Assembly (NCBI GenBank): GCA_020725885.1
Contig: DYEA01000016.1
Location: 62,001 to 126,000, forward strand
Direction: 5' to 3'
DNA: 64,000 bases
From: Slackia sp.
GTDB taxonomy: Bacteria > Actinomycetota > Coriobacteriia > Anaerosomatales > Anaerosomataceae
Positions 1 through 8,555 of the stretch are shown in pieces; position 1 is the stretch's first letter; each line of letters starts with the position of its first letter. The notes beneath the pieces were generated by a model. It saw only the letters and a list, made by a program, of their open reading frames with translations, ran no database searches and was not told the origin of the DNA. The position numbers were made by a program, and so were the translations under genes.

Positions 1-168
1 GAGATCCGACACCTCAAGCCGCAGGTGCACTGGGGGCTGTACGACCCGAAGCGCGAGGAGGAGATCTTCGCGAATCTCGCCCGGTGCAACCAAGGCCCGC
101 TGTACGCCGAGAACCTGCGTGAGATCTACGAGGCGATCCTGCACGTGATGAAGGAGCTGAGGGACTGA
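1..168 (+). CDS. Chorismate mutase, AroQ type (3' end only)
   Basis: The last 55 codons of a gene that begins before the window. The helical sequence includes [19 protein letters not shown] and ends in an Ile/Leu-rich helix, which resembles the C-terminal part of AroQ-type chorismate mutases (chorismate to prephenate). The stop codon TGA shares its last base with the ATG of the DAHP synthase gene, so the two are almost certainly translationally coupled. In Bacillus-type AroA a chorismate mutase domain is fused in front of DAHP synthase; here the same order exists as two overlapping genes, which supports the call. The N-terminal catalytic residues are outside the window, so identification rests on the C-terminus and the neighbour. 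Confidence 0.6.
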   Translation, partial: EIRHLKPQVHWGLYDPKREEEIFANLARCNQGPLYAENLREIYEAILHVMKELRD

Positions 169-965
169 TGGCGCCCGACGCAGCACGCGCGGCCGAGGCG
201 GTGGTGCGCGACGGCGGCGTGACGCTCATCGCCGGCCCCTGCTCGGTCGAGAGCCGTGAGCAGATGATGGAGGTCGCCGCCGTCCTCGCCGAGCTCGGCA
301 TCAAGGTCATGCGCGGCGGCGCGTACAAGCCGCGCACCTCGCCGTTCTCGTTCCAGGGGCTCGAGGAGAAGGGGCTGGAGCTCCTGCGCGAGGCCGCCGA
401 CGCGTACGGCCTTCTCGTCGTCACCGAGGTCGTCGATTCGGCTCACGTCGAGCTCGTGGATGCGTACGCCGACATCTTGCAGGTCGGAACGCGCAACATG
501 GCGAACTTCAGCCTGCTGAAGAAGATCGGCGCGGCCACGGCGGAGTCGCGCAAGCCGGTGGTGTTCAAGCGCGGCATGGCCGCCACCATCGAAGAGTGGC
601 TCCAGGCGAGCAACTACATCACGATGCTCGGCAACGAGAACGTCATCTTGTGCGAGCGCGGCATCCGCACCTTCGAGACGGCGACGCGCTTCACGCTCGA
701 CATCAGCGCGGTGCCGGTCGTCAAGAAGCTGTCGCTCCTGCCGATCATCGTCGACGTCTCGCACCCCACGGGCCAGGCCGACCTCGTGCCGGCGTGCGCA
801 CGGGCCGCTGTGGCCGTCGGGGCGGACGGCGTCATGGTGGAGGTGCACCCGAACCCGCGCGAGGCCCTGTGCGACGGGCCGCAGTCGCTCGATCTTGCAG
901 GATTACGGAACCTTTACGCCGAACTAGAGCCTGTGGCGCGTGCAATCGGTCGGACACTCGCGTAG
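168..965 (+). CDS. aroF: 3-deoxy-7-phosphoheptulonate (DAHP) synthase, AroA I-beta type
   Basis: First enzyme of the shikimate pathway, condensing phosphoenolpyruvate and erythrose 4-phosphate in the cytoplasm. The 265-residue protein is a single TIM barrel with the family landmarks [12 protein letters not shown] near residue 21, [15 protein letters not shown] near residue 50, [13 protein letters not shown] near residue 131, and the late [10 protein letters not shown] segment. It lacks the N-terminal ferredoxin-like regulatory domain of Thermotoga-type enzymes, so feedback control, if any, probably comes from the chorismate mutase encoded immediately upstream with a one-base overlap. The ATG is fixed by that overlap. 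Confidence 0.93.
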   Translation: MAPDAARAAEAVVRDGGVTLIAGPCSVESREQMMEVAAVLAELGIKVMRGGAYKPRTSPFSFQGLEEKGLELLREAADAYGLLVVTEVVDSAHVELVDAYADILQVGTRNMANFSLLKKIGAATAESRKPVVFKRGMAATIEEWLQASNYITMLGNENVILCERGIRTFETATRFTLDISAVPVVKKLSLLPIIVDVSHPTGQADLVPACARAAVAVGADGVMVEVHPNPREALCDGPQSLDLAGLRNLYAELEPVARAIGRTLA

Positions 966-1010
966 CAGACCCGCAACCCCCTCATCGCGACACGACCGGA
1001 GACTGCACAG

Positions 1011-1217
1011 GTGACGGACGCGCCCGTAGGCAGGATATGCGCCCACTGCGGGTCTGTGGGCGAAGAGCGGCTTGGGCACTGCGACGAGTGCGGCATGCCG
1101 GTGTGCGTCAAGTGCGGCAATGTCCACTACACGCACGGCGAGCGCAAGGTGCTGCACGACGAGTGCCTCAAGGACAACCCCGGTGCGCACTTCAGCATGA
1201 TCAAGTTCGTGAAGTGA
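1011..1217 (+). CDS. Small zinc-ribbon protein, unknown function
   Basis: A 68-residue protein starting at GTG, with GGAG about nine bases upstream. It carries three CxxC pairs, CAHC, CDEC and CVKC, followed by H-x-T-H and a further Cys (DECLKD). This gives enough ligands for one or two structural zinc sites. The compact Cys spacing and the downstream helical tail ending in IKFVK resemble small zinc-ribbon proteins, but I do not recognise a named family. It lies between aroF and pcrA on the same strand and could be co-transcribed with aroF. Confidence 0.65.
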   Translation: MTDAPVGRICAHCGSVGEERLGHCDECGMPVCVKCGNVHYTHGERKVLHDECLKDNPGAHFSMIKFVK

Positions 1218-1320
1218 GCGGCGCGGGCGGAGCCGCGGCCAGTCCGGCATGCGCAGCGTGCTTGCCGCCTCGTGACCGCCCGTAGCGGCGCCGCCGCGCT
1301 TCCGGTACACTGAGCGCCCT

Positions 1321-3555
1321 ATGAGCCACCTCCTCGACCACCTCAACCCCGCGCAGCGCGACGCCGTCACCACCACCGAAGGCCCGCTCCTCGTGCTGGC
1401 CGGCGCCGGTTCGGGCAAGACGCGGGTGCTCACGCACCGCATCGCGTACCTCATCGCCGAGCGCGGCGTCTCGCCGGCGGAGATCCTCGCCATCACCTTC
1501 ACGAACAAGGCCGCGAACGAGATGCGCGAGCGGCTCGAGCGCCTCGTCGGCTATGCGGCGCGCGGCATGTGGGTGATGACGTTCCACGCGTTCTGCGTGC
1601 GCCTGCTGCGCGCGGAAGCGCACCGCATCGGCATGTCGACGCGCTTCACGATCTACGACGAAGACGACGCCAGGCGGCTGCTCGGCTCCATCATCACGGA
1701 CCTCAAGCTCGACTCGAAGCGCTACTCGGCCAAGATGGTCGGCGCCCGCATCTCGGCGTTCAAGAACGAGCTGATCTTGCCGGACGAGGCCGCACGGCGG
1801 GCGACGCTGCCGCCCGAGAAGGTCATCGCGCGAGTATACGAGCAGTACCAGCGGCGGCTCGCGCACGCCGAGGCCATGGACTTCGACGACCTGCTCGTGA
1901 ACGCGTGGCTGGTGCTCTCGCAGCACGACGACGCGCTCGCGCACTACCAGCGGCGCTTCCGCTACATCCTCATCGACGAGTACCAGGACACGAACCACGC
2001 GCAGTACGAGATCGTGAACCTGCTCGCGGCGCGGCACCGCAACCTGATGGTGGTGGGCGACGACGACCAGTCGATCTACTCGTGGCGCGGCGCCGACATC
2101 CGCAACATCCTCGAGTTCGAGAAGGACTACCCCGAGGCGACCGTGGTCCGTCTCGAGCAGAACTACCGCTCGACGCAGACCATCCTCGCTGCGGCCAACG
2201 CGGTGGTCGCCAACAACCTCGGCCGCAAGCCGAAGACGCTGTGGACAGCCAACGTCGGCGGCGAGGCGATCGTGCGTTACGTCGCGGCGGACGAGCGCGA
2301 CGAGGCGCGGTTCGTGGCCGAGGAGATCGAGCGGCTCGTGACGACAGAGTCGCGGCGCTACTCGGACTTCGCCGTGTTCTACCGCACGAACGCGCAGTCG
2401 CGCGTGGTCGAGGACCTGCTCTTGCGCACTGGCGTGCCGTACCGGCTTGTGGGCGGGACGCGCTTCTTCGACCGCGCCGAGATCCGCGACGTCATGGCGT
2501 GGCTCAAGGCGGCTGTCAACCCCGCCGACGTGCAGGCGCACGTGCGCGTGATGGGGACGTGGCCCGGCGTCGGCAAGACGACCATCGACGCCGTCGAGGC
2601 GCACTCGCTCGCCACGGGGCGGCCCTTCGGCGAGGCGCTGCGCGAGGCCGTCGAGCAGGATCTGGTGAGCGGAGCTGCGCGCAACCGGCTCGCAGCGCTC
2701 GCGGAGGCGCTCGACGCAGCCGCGGAGGCGGCGCAGGGCGACGGCTCGCTGCGGAAGCGGGTCGAGGAGATTGTGGCGGCGTCAGGCATCCTGTCACGCC
2801 TGCGGGCCGAGAACACCGAGGAGTCGCGCGGCCGCGCCGAGAACGTGGGCGAGTTCCTCGGCGTTGTCGACGAGTACGATGCGGTGCACGACGAGCCGGA
2901 ATTGCGCACGCTCGAGGCGTTCCTCGAGTGGGTCGCGCTCCGCACCGACCTGGACCAGCTCGACGACGCCGACGACGCGGTGACGCTCATGACGCTGCAT
3001 ACCGCCAAGGGCCTCGAGTTCCCGGTGGTGTTCCTCGTCGGGCTCGAAGACGGCATCTTCCCGCACGCGAACTCGATGATGGACCCCCAGCGGCTCGAAG
3101 AGGAGCGGCGGCTGATGTACGTCGGCGTGACGCGCGCGATGGAGCGGCTGTACATCACGCACGCGCACTCGCGCTCGCTGTACGGCGATTCGCGCCGCAA
3201 CCCGCCGAGCCGCTTCATCGAGGAGATTCCCGACGAGTGCATGCGCACGGAAGGCGTGGGCTCGTCGGGCTTCGGCGCGTCGGCGCCCGGGCGCGGGCGC
3301 GGCGACCGCGGCGGCTCCATCCGCTGGGCTGCGTCCGGCGGGGAGGGTGGCGGCCGCGTCTTCGGCTCCGGGCAGGCTCGCAGGAAGGGGCCCGAAGAGC
3401 CGCTGGCGCTCGAAGCCGGCGACCGCATCGAGCACAAGACGTTCGGGCGCGGGACGGTGCTCGAGGTCGCTGGTGACGCCGTCGTCGTCGAGTTCCCCGG
3501 GCTCGGGACGAAGAAGCTGCTTCTGGGGTACGCTCCCATCCGTAAGGTCGAATAG
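1321..3555 (+). CDS. pcrA: ATP-dependent DNA helicase, PcrA/UvrD type
   Basis: Superfamily 1A 3'-5' helicase for repair and for removing RecA or replication blocks. The 744 residues show Walker A GAGSGKT near residue 28, motif Ia AITFTNKAANEMRERL, motif II DEYQDTN near residue 222, motif III DDDQSIYSWRGA, motif IV QNYRST, motif V TLHTAKGLEFPVVFL and motif VI EERRLMYVGVTRA. The C-terminus ends in the small beta domain typical of PcrA (HKTFGRGTVLEVAGDAVVVEF), separated by a low-complexity Gly/Arg linker. There is no Shine-Dalgarno before the ATG; a TACACT hexamer ends about ten bases upstream, so the transcript may have almost no leader. Confidence 0.95.
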   Translation: MSHLLDHLNPAQRDAVTTTEGPLLVLAGAGSGKTRVLTHRIAYLIAERGVSPAEILAITFTNKAANEMRERLERLVGYAARGMWVMTFHAFCVRLLRAEAHRIGMSTRFTIYDEDDARRLLGSIITDLKLDSKRYSAKMVGARISAFKNELILPDEAARRATLPPEKVIARVYEQYQRRLAHAEAMDFDDLLVNAWLVLSQHDDALAHYQRRFRYILIDEYQDTNHAQYEIVNLLAARHRNLMVVGDDDQSIYSWRGADIRNILEFEKDYPEATVVRLEQNYRSTQTILAAANAVVANNLGRKPKTLWTANVGGEAIVRYVAADERDEARFVAEEIERLVTTESRRYSDFAVFYRTNAQSRVVEDLLLRTGVPYRLVGGTRFFDRAEIRDVMAWLKAAVNPADVQAHVRVMGTWPGVGKTTIDAVEAHSLATGRPFGEALREAVEQDLVSGAARNRLAALAEALDAAAEAAQGDGSLRKRVEEIVAASGILSRLRAENTEESRGRAENVGEFLGVVDEYDAVHDEPELRTLEAFLEWVALRTDLDQLDDADDAVTLMTLHTAKGLEFPVVFLVGLEDGIFPHANSMMDPQRLEEERRLMYVGVTRAMERLYITHAHSRSLYGDSRRNPPSRFIEEIPDECMRTEGVGSSGFGASAPGRGRGDRGGSIRWAASGGEGGGRVFGSGQARRKGPEEPLALEAGDRIEHKTFGRGTVLEVAGDAVVVEFPGLGTKKLLLGYAPIRKVE

Positions 3556-3576
3556 GTTCTCGCAAGGAGGCGCACG

Positions 3577-5202
3577 GTGGGTCCCATCCTGGTGTTCGGC
3601 CACCGGAACCCGGACAACGACTCGATCTGTTCGGCGGTCGCGTATGCGCACCTGAAGAACCGCACGGACGCCGACAACGTGTACCTGCCCGTGCGGCTCG
3701 GGCCGGTGCCGCCCGAGACGGCGTGGGTCTTCGAGCGGTTCGGGCTGGACCTGCCCGAGGAGGTCGGCCACGTCAAGACGCGGGTGCGCGACGTGATGAC
3801 GGAAGACCCGGTGGCCGTGGGCTGGGACGACACGGTGCTCGCGGCCGGCCGGCTCATGCGCGAGCACGGCGTCCGCGCGCTGCCCGTGGTGCGTGACGGC
3901 GCCGTCGCCGGCATCGTGAGCGCCGCGACGCTCGCCGAGCGCTACGTGCAGGAGACCGAGGTCCGCGGGTTCCACGCGAGTCCGGTGCGGCTGTCGAGCC
4001 TCGCGGAGGTCGTCGGCGGGCGGATCGTCGTCGGCGAGCCTGACGCGCTCATCTCGGGCGACGTGCTCGTGGGAGCGATGGAGCCGGAGACGATGCGCGG
4101 GTACCTCAAGCCGGGCGACGTGCTCATCGTCGGCGACCGCAAGCGCACGCAGCCGCTCGCGCTCGAGGCGGGCGTGGCGTGTCTGGTGGTCACCGGCGGC
4201 AAGACTCCAGAGCCCGTGGTGCTCGAGGCAGCGCGGTCGCGCGGCGCTGCGGTGGTGGTCACGCCGCACGACACCTTCGCGGCCGCGCGCCTCGCGGACC
4301 TGTCGCGGCCGGTCCACACGGTGCTCGACGCGACCGTGCCGCTCGTCGGACCGGAGGACCTCGTCGAGGAGATCGCCGAGGACCTGCTCGCGTCGGCTCA
4401 CCGCGAGGCGGTGGTCGTCGATGGAAATGGCGCGCTGCTCGGCGTCGTGACGCGTACCGACCTCGTCCGCGGCCGGCGCCGCCGCGTGGTGCTCGTCGAC
4501 CACAACGAGACAGCCCAGTCCGCGCCCGGCATCGAACAGGCGCAGGTGGTGGAGGTCATCGACCACCACCGCATCGGCGACGTGCAGACCGCCCAGCCGG
4601 CGCTGTTCTTGAACCTGCCGGTCGGCGCGACGGCGACGATCGTCGCCCAGCGCTACGGCGAGCTCGGAGTCGAGGTGCCGGAGCCGATCGCGGGCATCCT
4701 GCTCTCGGCGATCCTCACCGACACCGTGCTCCTCAAGTCGCCGACGACGACGGAGCGCGACGTCGAAGCGGCCGAACGGCTCGCGGCGCGCATCGGGACT
4801 ACGCCGGTCGAGTTCGGGCTCGAGATGTTCGACGCGCGGGCGCGTGCCGAGGACGAAGACGTCGAGCAGGCGGTGGGGCGCGACTTGAAGGAGTACCGGG
4901 TCGGAGACGCCGTGGTCGCGGTGGGGCAGGTCGAGACCGTCGACGCCGCCAAGGCGCTTGAGCGGTACGGCGACGTGGAGGCGGCCTTGGAGCGCGTGCG
5001 CGCCCAGCGGGGCTACGACCTGCTCGTGCTGATGGTGACCGACGTGCTCAAAGAAGGCAGCGTGCTGTGCGCCGCCGGCAAGACGCGGCTGCTCGAGCGC
5101 GCGCTCGATGCCCGGCTCGTCGACGGGCGCGTCTGGGTGGACGGCATGCTCTCACGCAAGAAGCAATTGGCGCCGCTGCTCATCGAGACGGCCGGGCGCT
5201 GA
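3577..5202 (+). CDS. Manganese-dependent inorganic pyrophosphatase with CBS and DRTGG domains
   Basis: Family II PPase (DHH superfamily) hydrolysing pyrophosphate in the cytoplasm. The 541 residues run: DHH motif I HRNPDNDS at 7-14; first CBS domain about 67-127; DRTGG domain about 140-250; second CBS about 255-300; VDHNE and IDHH metal motifs about 308-335; DHHA2 domain to the end. Plain family II enzymes are about 310 residues; the extra 230 match the CBS/DRTGG insertion of the adenine-nucleotide-regulated subclass, which is known to be inhibited by AMP or ADP and activated by ATP or diadenosine polyphosphates. GTG start with AAGGAGG six bases upstream. Confidence 0.92.
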   Translation: MGPILVFGHRNPDNDSICSAVAYAHLKNRTDADNVYLPVRLGPVPPETAWVFERFGLDLPEEVGHVKTRVRDVMTEDPVAVGWDDTVLAAGRLMREHGVRALPVVRDGAVAGIVSAATLAERYVQETEVRGFHASPVRLSSLAEVVGGRIVVGEPDALISGDVLVGAMEPETMRGYLKPGDVLIVGDRKRTQPLALEAGVACLVVTGGKTPEPVVLEAARSRGAAVVVTPHDTFAAARLADLSRPVHTVLDATVPLVGPEDLVEEIAEDLLASAHREAVVVDGNGALLGVVTRTDLVRGRRRRVVLVDHNETAQSAPGIEQAQVVEVIDHHRIGDVQTAQPALFLNLPVGATATIVAQRYGELGVEVPEPIAGILLSAILTDTVLLKSPTTTERDVEAAERLAARIGTTPVEFGLEMFDARARAEDEDVEQAVGRDLKEYRVGDAVVAVGQVETVDAAKALERYGDVEAALERVRAQRGYDLLVLMVTDVLKEGSVLCAAGKTRLLERALDARLVDGRVWVDGMLSRKKQLAPLLIETAGR

Positions 5203-5212
5203 GGCGGGCGCC

Positions 5213-5896
5213 GTGCGCGGCTTAGCCGTGAGAAGAGGGCCGCTGCTCGCCGTTGCGGCGGCATGCACGCTGTTCGTCGGCGTCGTGTGGCTGCTCGCGG
5301 TGCAAGTCCCGGAGGCAGGCTGGATCGACGTCGACGTCGCGCTTGCGCTCGAGGGTCTGCGGACGCCGGCGCTCGATGCGACCGCGCGGGTGCTCGCGGT
5401 CGTCGGGGACACCGCCGCCATGACGGTCGTGACGCTCGCGGCAGCGGCAGCGTTCGCGTCAGCGCGCCGCTTCCGTGAGGCCGCCTACGTCGCGCTCACC
5501 ATGGGAGCCGGGTTCGCGGCGAGCACGGTGGTGAAGGCGCTCGTAGACCGCGCGCGGCCCGCCGGCATCGCACTAGGTCCTGTCCCCGACGGCGCGAGCT
5601 TCCCCTCGGGCCACGTCGTCGCGGCCGCGTGTTTGGCGGGCGCGCTCGCGGTGGTCGTGACGATGTGGGGCGGCTCGACGCCGCGTCGACGAGCCGTCGC
5701 CTTCTTTACTGCCGCGGCGTGGGTCGTGCTCATGGCTGCGTCGCGCGTCTACCTCGGCGTGCACTTCGTAAGCGACGTGGTCGCTGGAGCGCTGCTCGGC
5801 GTGGCCGTCGTGGCGGTGTCGACCGCGCTCTTCTTCGGGGGGTCCTGTCCCGGTGCCGGGGAAGGCGCCTCGCCGCTCACGCCGCCGGAAGCGTGA
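5213..5896 (+). CDS. PAP2-family membrane phosphatase
   Basis: Integral membrane phosphatase of the PAP2 superfamily, of the kind that removes phosphate from undecaprenyl-diphosphate or phosphatidic acid. About 227 residues with five to six hydrophobic helices and the three signature motifs: K-x6-RP (KALVDRARP), PSGH (SFPSGHVVAA) and SR-x5-H-x3-D (SRVYLGVHFVSDVVAG). The reading frame extends upstream into the pyrophosphatase gene, but a GTG eight bases after GAGG, just past that gene's stop, is the sensible start; a second GTG lies five codons later. The last 20 bases overlap the 3' end of the convergent histidine-kinase gene. The substrate cannot be told from sequence. Confidence 0.85.
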   Translation: MRGLAVRRGPLLAVAAACTLFVGVVWLLAVQVPEAGWIDVDVALALEGLRTPALDATARVLAVVGDTAAMTVVTLAAAAAFASARRFREAAYVALTMGAGFAASTVVKALVDRARPAGIALGPVPDGASFPSGHVVAAACLAGALAVVVTMWGGSTPRRRAVAFFTAAAWVVLMAASRVYLGVHFVSDVVAGALLGVAVVAVSTALFFGGSCPGAGEGASPLTPPEA

Positions 5897-7640
5897 GCGT
5901 GACGGTGGTGCCGCGCCCGACCTCTGAGGCGATCGCCGCCGAACCGCCGCACCGCTCCATCGCGTGCTTGACGAGCGCGAGCCCGAGCCCGGTGCCGCCG
6001 CTGTTGCGCGACCGCGCGGCATCGACCCGGTAGAAGCGTTCGAAGACCCGCGGCAGGTGCTCCGGAGGGATGCCGACGCCGGTGTCGGCGACCTCGACGA
6101 CCACGGACCCGTTCTCAGCAGCGATGCGGACGGTCACAGACCCCTCGTCGGTGTAGGCGATCGCGTTCGCCAGCACGTTGTCCAGCGCGATAGCCAGGTC
6201 GGTCGCGTCGCACGCCGCATACACGTCGCGGCCTTCCACGGCGGAGGCGTCGATGCTCAGGATGAGCCGCTTCTCCTCGGCTGCCCGGCGGTGCGCCGAC
6301 ACTGCGAGGTCCACGGCCGCGCGCACGTCGACGGGACCCGCTGTGCTTGGCTCGCCCTCCAGCCGCGAGAGGTCGAGCAGGTCGCCCACGAGCGCGCGCA
6401 GCCGCTCCGCCTCGCGATGGATCTGGTCGAGGAAGGTGAGGGTTTGGGCAGTGTCCCCGTCGCGCGCCGCGGCCGCGGCCGACTCCGCGAGCAGCAGGAT
6501 GCCCGTGGCAGGGGTCTTGAGCTCGTGCGAGGCGTTCGCGACGAAATCGCGGCGCATCGCATCCAGCCGTGCGGATCGCGTCACATCGGAGACGATGACG
6601 AGATAGGTCGGCGGGGCATGGTGGGAGGTCAACGGCGCCGCTCGAAGCAGGTACGTGTGCTGCAGAGGGGTGGGACCGACCGACATCTCCGTCCGGCAGT
6701 CGGCTTCGAGCGCTTCGAGCACTGCGCTCCGCAGCGTCTCCGGGCCGGAGATCGTCGTCACCTCCCGTCCTGCTAGAGTTCGGGCGTACGGGTCGCCGAA
6801 CAGGTCGAGTGCGGCTCGGTTCGACGCCTTGATCACGCCGTTCTCGACGAGCAAGACTGCGTCGTCGAGCCCGTCGATGACTTCCTGCAGCCGAGCGCGT
6901 TCGCCCTCCAGCTGCGCGACGCGGCGCTGCAGCTGGTCTCGCAGGTACGAAAGCGACTCGGCGAGCGGTCCGAGCGGCCCGTGCACTCGATCGAGCCGCG
7001 CCGACAGGTCGCCTCGCGCCATGGTCTCGGCGGCGGCCGCCAGCCGTTCGACCGGCGCGGCGAACGCGTCTGCCAGCCGCCAGGCAGCGAAGAAAGCCCC
7101 GAAGAGCGCGACCACGAGCAAGGCGACGCCTGCCCGCCGCACGCCGCCGGTGACGTCTCGAGAATGCGCCAGCGGCTCCGCGGCCCTGACGACGGCGATG
7201 TCGTCGCTCATCTCGTCTGTGACCGGCACGGCGACGTACAGGAAGGGCTGCCCGAGTGTCTCCGACTGGCGCTGCGCTGTTCCGGTGCTCCCGCGGAGGG
7301 CTTCGACGACCTCAGGCCTGTCCGCGTGGTTCTCCATCGTAGCCGGATCCGCTTCCGAGTCGGCGAGCACCACGCCGTTGGCGTCGATGACGGTGAGCCG
7401 CACCGACGATGCGCGACCGAGCTGCCGGACGGTCTCCTGCATCGCGGGTCCCGGCTCGACGTCGCGCAAGGCGGATATCGTCAGGCGGGCCGCGGTCTCA
7501 AGCCCGGCCTGTTGCTGCGTGTCGAGCGCAGCGCTCAGCGGCCCGAACAGCAGGTACAGCCAGACGGCTGCGAGGACCGCGACCCCTGCTGCGACGCCGG
7601 CGAGGATCTGCGCCCGGTATGAGGCGAGGGGCGAGCGCAT
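5877..7640 (-). CDS. phoR: Sensor histidine kinase, PhoR-like
   Basis: Membrane sensor kinase of 587 residues. It has two transmembrane helices (about 9-33 and 165-190) flanking an extracytoplasmic sensor region, then a HAMP segment, a PAS domain about 250-350, HisKA with H-box NASHELKTPATG, and an HATPase domain with N-box LDNVLANAIAYTD, G1 DTGVGIP and G2 GGTGLGLALVKHAME. It lies one base downstream of the response-regulator stop, and the pair is divergent from pstSCAB. That context makes phosphate limitation the likely signal. No PhoU gene accompanies them in the window. Some other envelope stress as signal is not excluded. Confidence 0.88.
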   Translation of the reverse strand: MRSPLASYRAQILAGVAAGVAVLAAVWLYLLFGPLSAALDTQQQAGLETAARLTISALRDVEPGPAMQETVRQLGRASSVRLTVIDANGVVLADSEADPATMENHADRPEVVEALRGSTGTAQRQSETLGQPFLYVAVPVTDEMSDDIAVVRAAEPLAHSRDVTGGVRRAGVALLVVALFGAFFAAWRLADAFAAPVERLAAAAETMARGDLSARLDRVHGPLGPLAESLSYLRDQLQRRVAQLEGERARLQEVIDGLDDAVLLVENGVIKASNRAALDLFGDPYARTLAGREVTTISGPETLRSAVLEALEADCRTEMSVGPTPLQHTYLLRAAPLTSHHAPPTYLVIVSDVTRSARLDAMRRDFVANASHELKTPATGILLLAESAAAAARDGDTAQTLTFLDQIHREAERLRALVGDLLDLSRLEGEPSTAGPVDVRAAVDLAVSAHRRAAEEKRLILSIDASAVEGRDVYAACDATDLAIALDNVLANAIAYTDEGSVTVRIAAENGSVVVEVADTGVGIPPEHLPRVFERFYRVDAARSRNSGGTGLGLALVKHAMERCGGSAAIASEVGRGTTVTLTLPAA

Positions 7641-7641
7641 C

Positions 7642-8355
7642 TCATACCCGCTCGGCGTGCTCGGACTTCAATCGGGGCTCGAATCGGTATCCGACGCCGT
7701 GGACGGTATGGATGTACCGGTAGCGCGATGGCTCTTCGATGGCCTGCCGCAGCCTGCGGATGTGGACGTCGATCGTCCGCGACGACGACATGAACTCGTA
7801 GCCCCACACCTCCCTTGAGAGCCGCTCACGCGACATCAGCGCGCCGGGGTTCGACGCCAGCGCGACGAGCAACTGGAACTCTTTGAGGCGCAACTTAGCG
7901 GGCCGGCCGTCCACCGTCACGACGAGGTCGTTCGGCTTGATGACGAGGTCGCCGACCTCGATCGTGCGGGCGATCTCGAGCACGCGCCGCTCGCGCACCC
8001 GGCGTAGGTTCGCGCGGATCCGCGCGAGGAGCTCGTCCATCGAGAAGGGTTTGGTCACGTAGTCGTCCGCTCCCGCGTCGAGGCCGCGCACCTTGTCGCG
8101 CGGCTGATCGAGCGCGGTGACCATGATGATGGCGACGTCCGGATCCGCCTGTCGGACCTGCTCGGCGAAGCGGTATCCGTCGATGCCGGGCAGCATGAGG
8201 TCGAGCAGGATCAGGTCCGGATGCCGCGCGAGCGCGAGATCCAACCCGCTGCTGCCGTCCTCAGCAGCCAGGACGTCGAACCCTGCGCGCTTCAGCGCGT
8301 ACTCGACGGTCGTGCGGATGATCGGGTCGTCTTCCACGACGAGTATGAGCGACAC
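7642..8355 (-). CDS. phoP: OmpR/PhoB-family response regulator
   Basis: Receiver plus winged-helix regulator, 237 residues. The receiver has the acidic pair EDD near residue 6, the phospho-acceptor Asp in LLDLMLPGIDG, the switch Thr in MVTALD and the Lys in VTKPFSMDEL. The DNA-binding domain has the OmpR features LTLKE-like LRLKEFQLLVAL, RTIDVHIRRLRQ and the terminal wing TVHGVGYRF. A longer frame exists upstream, but the GTG six bases after AAGGGGAG puts the start exactly before the receiver domain. It should control the divergent pst operon, whose intergenic region carries repeated TGCAAC/ACAAC elements. Confidence 0.9.
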   Translation of the reverse strand: MSLILVVEDDPIIRTTVEYALKRAGFDVLAAEDGSSGLDLALARHPDLILLDLMLPGIDGYRFAEQVRQADPDVAIIMVTALDQPRDKVRGLDAGADDYVTKPFSMDELLARIRANLRRVRERRVLEIARTIEVGDLVIKPNDLVVTVDGRPAKLRLKEFQLLVALASNPGALMSRERLSREVWGYEFMSSSRTIDVHIRRLRQAIEEPSRYRYIHTVHGVGYRFEPRLKSEHAERV

Positions 8356-8418
8356 GGCGGCTCCCCTTCTTCGTGATCGCCGGCATTGTCGCAGCCGCAG
8401 AGCATCCGCAGGAACCGG

Positions 8419-8466
8419 TGCAACATACATTTCACAATCCTGCAGCGTTTGTAACAACCCTGCAAC
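8419..8466. promoter_or_regulatory. Candidate Pho-box-like repeats between phoP and pstS
   Basis: Three related elements lie in near-helical register: TGCAAC at 8419, TGCAGC at 8441 and TGCAAC at 8461 (steps of 22 and 20 bases). ACAATCCTGCA at 8434 and ACAACCCTGCA at 8454 form a 10-of-11 direct repeat. OmpR/PhoB regulators bind 11-base direct repeats on one face of the helix, and the site sits between the regulator and its expected target. Which protein binds is inference. Confidence 0.45.
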
Positions 8467-8555
8467 CATCGGCGCGCGGCGCAGCGATAGCCTGAGCGTG
8501 GTCCGGCGTCGGATCGGACTGTTGAATCGCGTGACGAAGGAGTTGATGAGCGCCC

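Noticed and set aside
126-848. 240-residue minus-strand frame opposite the DAHP synthase
   Set aside because: Shadow frame: His/Arg/Asp-rich composition typical of the complement of a high-GC gene, with no domain. Many such frames across the window were dismissed for the same reason.
5877-5896. 20-base 3' overlap of the PAP2 phosphatase and phoR genes (also lipA with the ferritin-GGDEF gene, 37562-37581)
   Set aside because: Convergent 3' overlaps of this size are common in dense high-GC genomes; no evidence of function beyond compaction.
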